Positions 63,139-64,000 of a stretch of DNA of 64,000 nucleotides are shown here, piece after piece. Origin of the DNA: Ceratodon purpureus (lineage: Eukaryota > Streptophyta > Bryopsida > Pseudoditrichales > Ditrichaceae). Made by a program: the position numbers and the translations under genes. Numbering within the stretch: the first letter of the stretch is position 1; every line of letters begins with the position of its first letter. The stretch lies in assembly GCA_014871385.1 (NCBI GenBank), contig CM026426.1, positions 63,550,324 through 63,614,323 of the forward strand. Reading direction: 5' to 3'. The notes below the pieces were generated by a model, which ran no database searches, was not told the DNA's origin, and worked only from the letters and a program-made list of their open reading frames with translations.

Positions 63139-63910
63139 CTAACTCTTATTGGTATCAAACCAAGAGATTATCCAAGTATTCAAGGTGAAAGGTTCTACTT
63201 CAAATATCTCATCAACCTCTTCCTCTTGAAAATTCCTAGGATAATTATGTTCACTAATCAGTCTCTCTATTAAGAAGTTCTGTTCAAAATTTGATTCACC
63301 TTCCTTGCTAATTTGATCTATCTCTTTAGCTAAAAGGTGAATCAATGCTTCTTCGTTTCTTTGTATACCCTCATAAATTATCAACAATCGTCTTAATCTG
63401 ACTAATTGTTCGATAATTGTTTCACTCTCGATTGTCATGTCTTTAAAGACATAATAATCCAAACGCAATTGAAATTGGTTTATCAGACTCTCTAGATAGA
63501 AAATCTGGAATTAAAACTTGACTATCTAGTTTCTGAGGTCCGTATTTAAAGATATAAGTTTTGGTATCTAATTTGTATCCATTCCAGGCTCCACAACCTT
63601 TAGAGATTATAGGTGAAGTTAAATTTTTCAATCTCCCATATTGGGCAAATAGAAAATGTAAATTGCTTTGTAAAAATAATTCTCCCTTGAAAACTATCAA
63701 AGCATTAAACCTTGTTCCATTATCCCAAATTTTTGCTAATATTATTCTTTTGATATCAATGGGTAGTTGGTCAAATTTATTTTGAAGGTTTGAATCAAAT
63801 TTAGAGTGTGTACCACAAATTTGAAAACCTTGCCCAAAATATGCTCCCCTATAAACTCGGTAAAGTGCAGCAAATAGGAAAGGTCCTTCAAAGAATTGAT
63901 TAATATCCTT
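63139..63910 (-). pseudogene. unrecognised ORF upstream of element 2 gag
   Basis: The minus strand is open from just after TAA at 63911-63913 to 63443 without a good ATG (FAALYRVYRGAYFGQGF, then LQSNLHFLFAQYGRLKNL, then WNGYKLDTKTYIFKYGPQKL). It overlaps a second frame to 63139 (FKDMTIESETIIEQLVRLRR, then EALIHLLAKEIDQISKEGE). The pieces read naturally as one protein of about 255 residues with a frame change near 63450-63510, or as two spliced exons. It may be an extra 5' ORF of element 2, as in some plant Tat/Ogre elements, or part of its leader. The family was not recognised. Confidence 0.35.
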
Positions 63911-64000
63911 TTATTGGACTTCCCATGGAAATGGATACATTATTTACTATTGATTGTCATCAATCAAAACTCATATACTCTAAACCTATATCGCAATCTT

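Larger units (their letters stand above)
50035..64000 (-). mobile_element. element 2: Ty3/Gypsy retrotransposon, minus strand, right end outside window
   Basis: Read right to left: a frame of unknown function (63.9-63.1 kb), gag-pro (62866-59444), an in-frame TAA, pol (59443-56366), a G-rich tract (about 56345), 1.6 kb, a 1011-codon ORF (54741-51706), then 1.7 kb of non-coding DNA. The part after the G-rich tract may be a 3' LTR of about 6 kb carrying an ORF, as in element 1. The other LTR would lie beyond 64000, so this is unproven. The left limit is set by where the 11-bp motif stops. There is no chromodomain in pol. Confidence 0.75.

Noticed and set aside
63140..63170. TTGGTATCAAACCAAG as a tRNA-iMet primer-binding site
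   Set aside because: It is on the + strand while element 2 runs on the minus strand, and only the first eight bases match the expected site.
1..64000. tRNA, rRNA, riboswitch or bacterial-type features
   Set aside because: None seen. The tRNA-like B box at about 16970 has no cloverleaf, and the tRNA-Asp match at 36280 is a primer-binding site.

Overview
The window is eukaryotic and consists almost entirely of transposable elements, with a few eroded host-gene pieces. It looks like a streptophyte genome, possibly a charophyte alga such as Chara. The grounds are a plant-type GH17 plus X8/CBM43 exon pair, a V-ATPase subunit G-like exon, Ty3/Gypsy elements (one primed by tRNA-Asp), MuDR-like and piggyBac-like transposases, and a Dualen/RandI-type LINE of the kind known from green algae. 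The genus is my guess; the broad placement is firmer.

Layout. 1-13.3 kb: a very C-rich, G-poor stretch holding a degenerate LINE on the + strand. Its parts in order are an RRM-type ORF1, a 2A-like motif, APE endonuclease, reverse transcriptase, an unassigned domain, RNase H, a zinc knuckle and a C-terminal restriction-like endonuclease. A minus-strand gene remnant and a (TA)30 tract follow. 13.3-25 kb: mostly unassigned DNA with two minus-strand exons of an unrecognised gene, two small inverted-repeat elements, a V-ATPase G-like exon, a 63-bp tandem repeat and the 3' end of a beta-1,3-glucanase gene. 25-32 kb: a decayed piggyBac-like transposase, a possible piggyBac terminus, other decayed coding sequence and AT-rich DNA. 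32,616-45,980: a complete young Ty3 element (element 1). It has 5-bp target duplications (CCTTT), 3,654-bp LTRs, a tRNA-Asp primer site, and gag, pro and pol in one frame separated by a UGA and a UAG. Each LTR carries an intact 731-codon ORF. 46.1-49.8 kb: a broken MuDR-like transposase gene on the minus strand. About 50.0-64.0 kb: a second Ty3 element (element 2) on the minus strand, with gag-pro, a UAA and pol in one frame, and a 1011-codon ORF downstream of pol.

How the parts fit. The most unusual signal is that each Ty3 element is filled with its own short motif. In element 2, about 6 kb 3' of pol, including the 1011-codon ORF, holds roughly 60-70 copies by eye of an 11-bp palindrome GTCNANTNGAC, in all three reading frames of that ORF. 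Element 1 is enriched from end to end in WTCCG/CGGAW. Each element also carries a non-gag/pol protein with a globular N-terminal region and a coiled coil. My hypothesis is an element-encoded protein that recognises its own element's dispersed sites, comparable in logic to the VANC anti-silencing proteins of VANDAL transposons. The motif density and the ORFs are seen in the sequence; the link between them is inference.

All motif counts and the two-mismatch LTR comparison were made by eye. The far ends of the LINE and of element 2 lie outside the window or could not be fixed.
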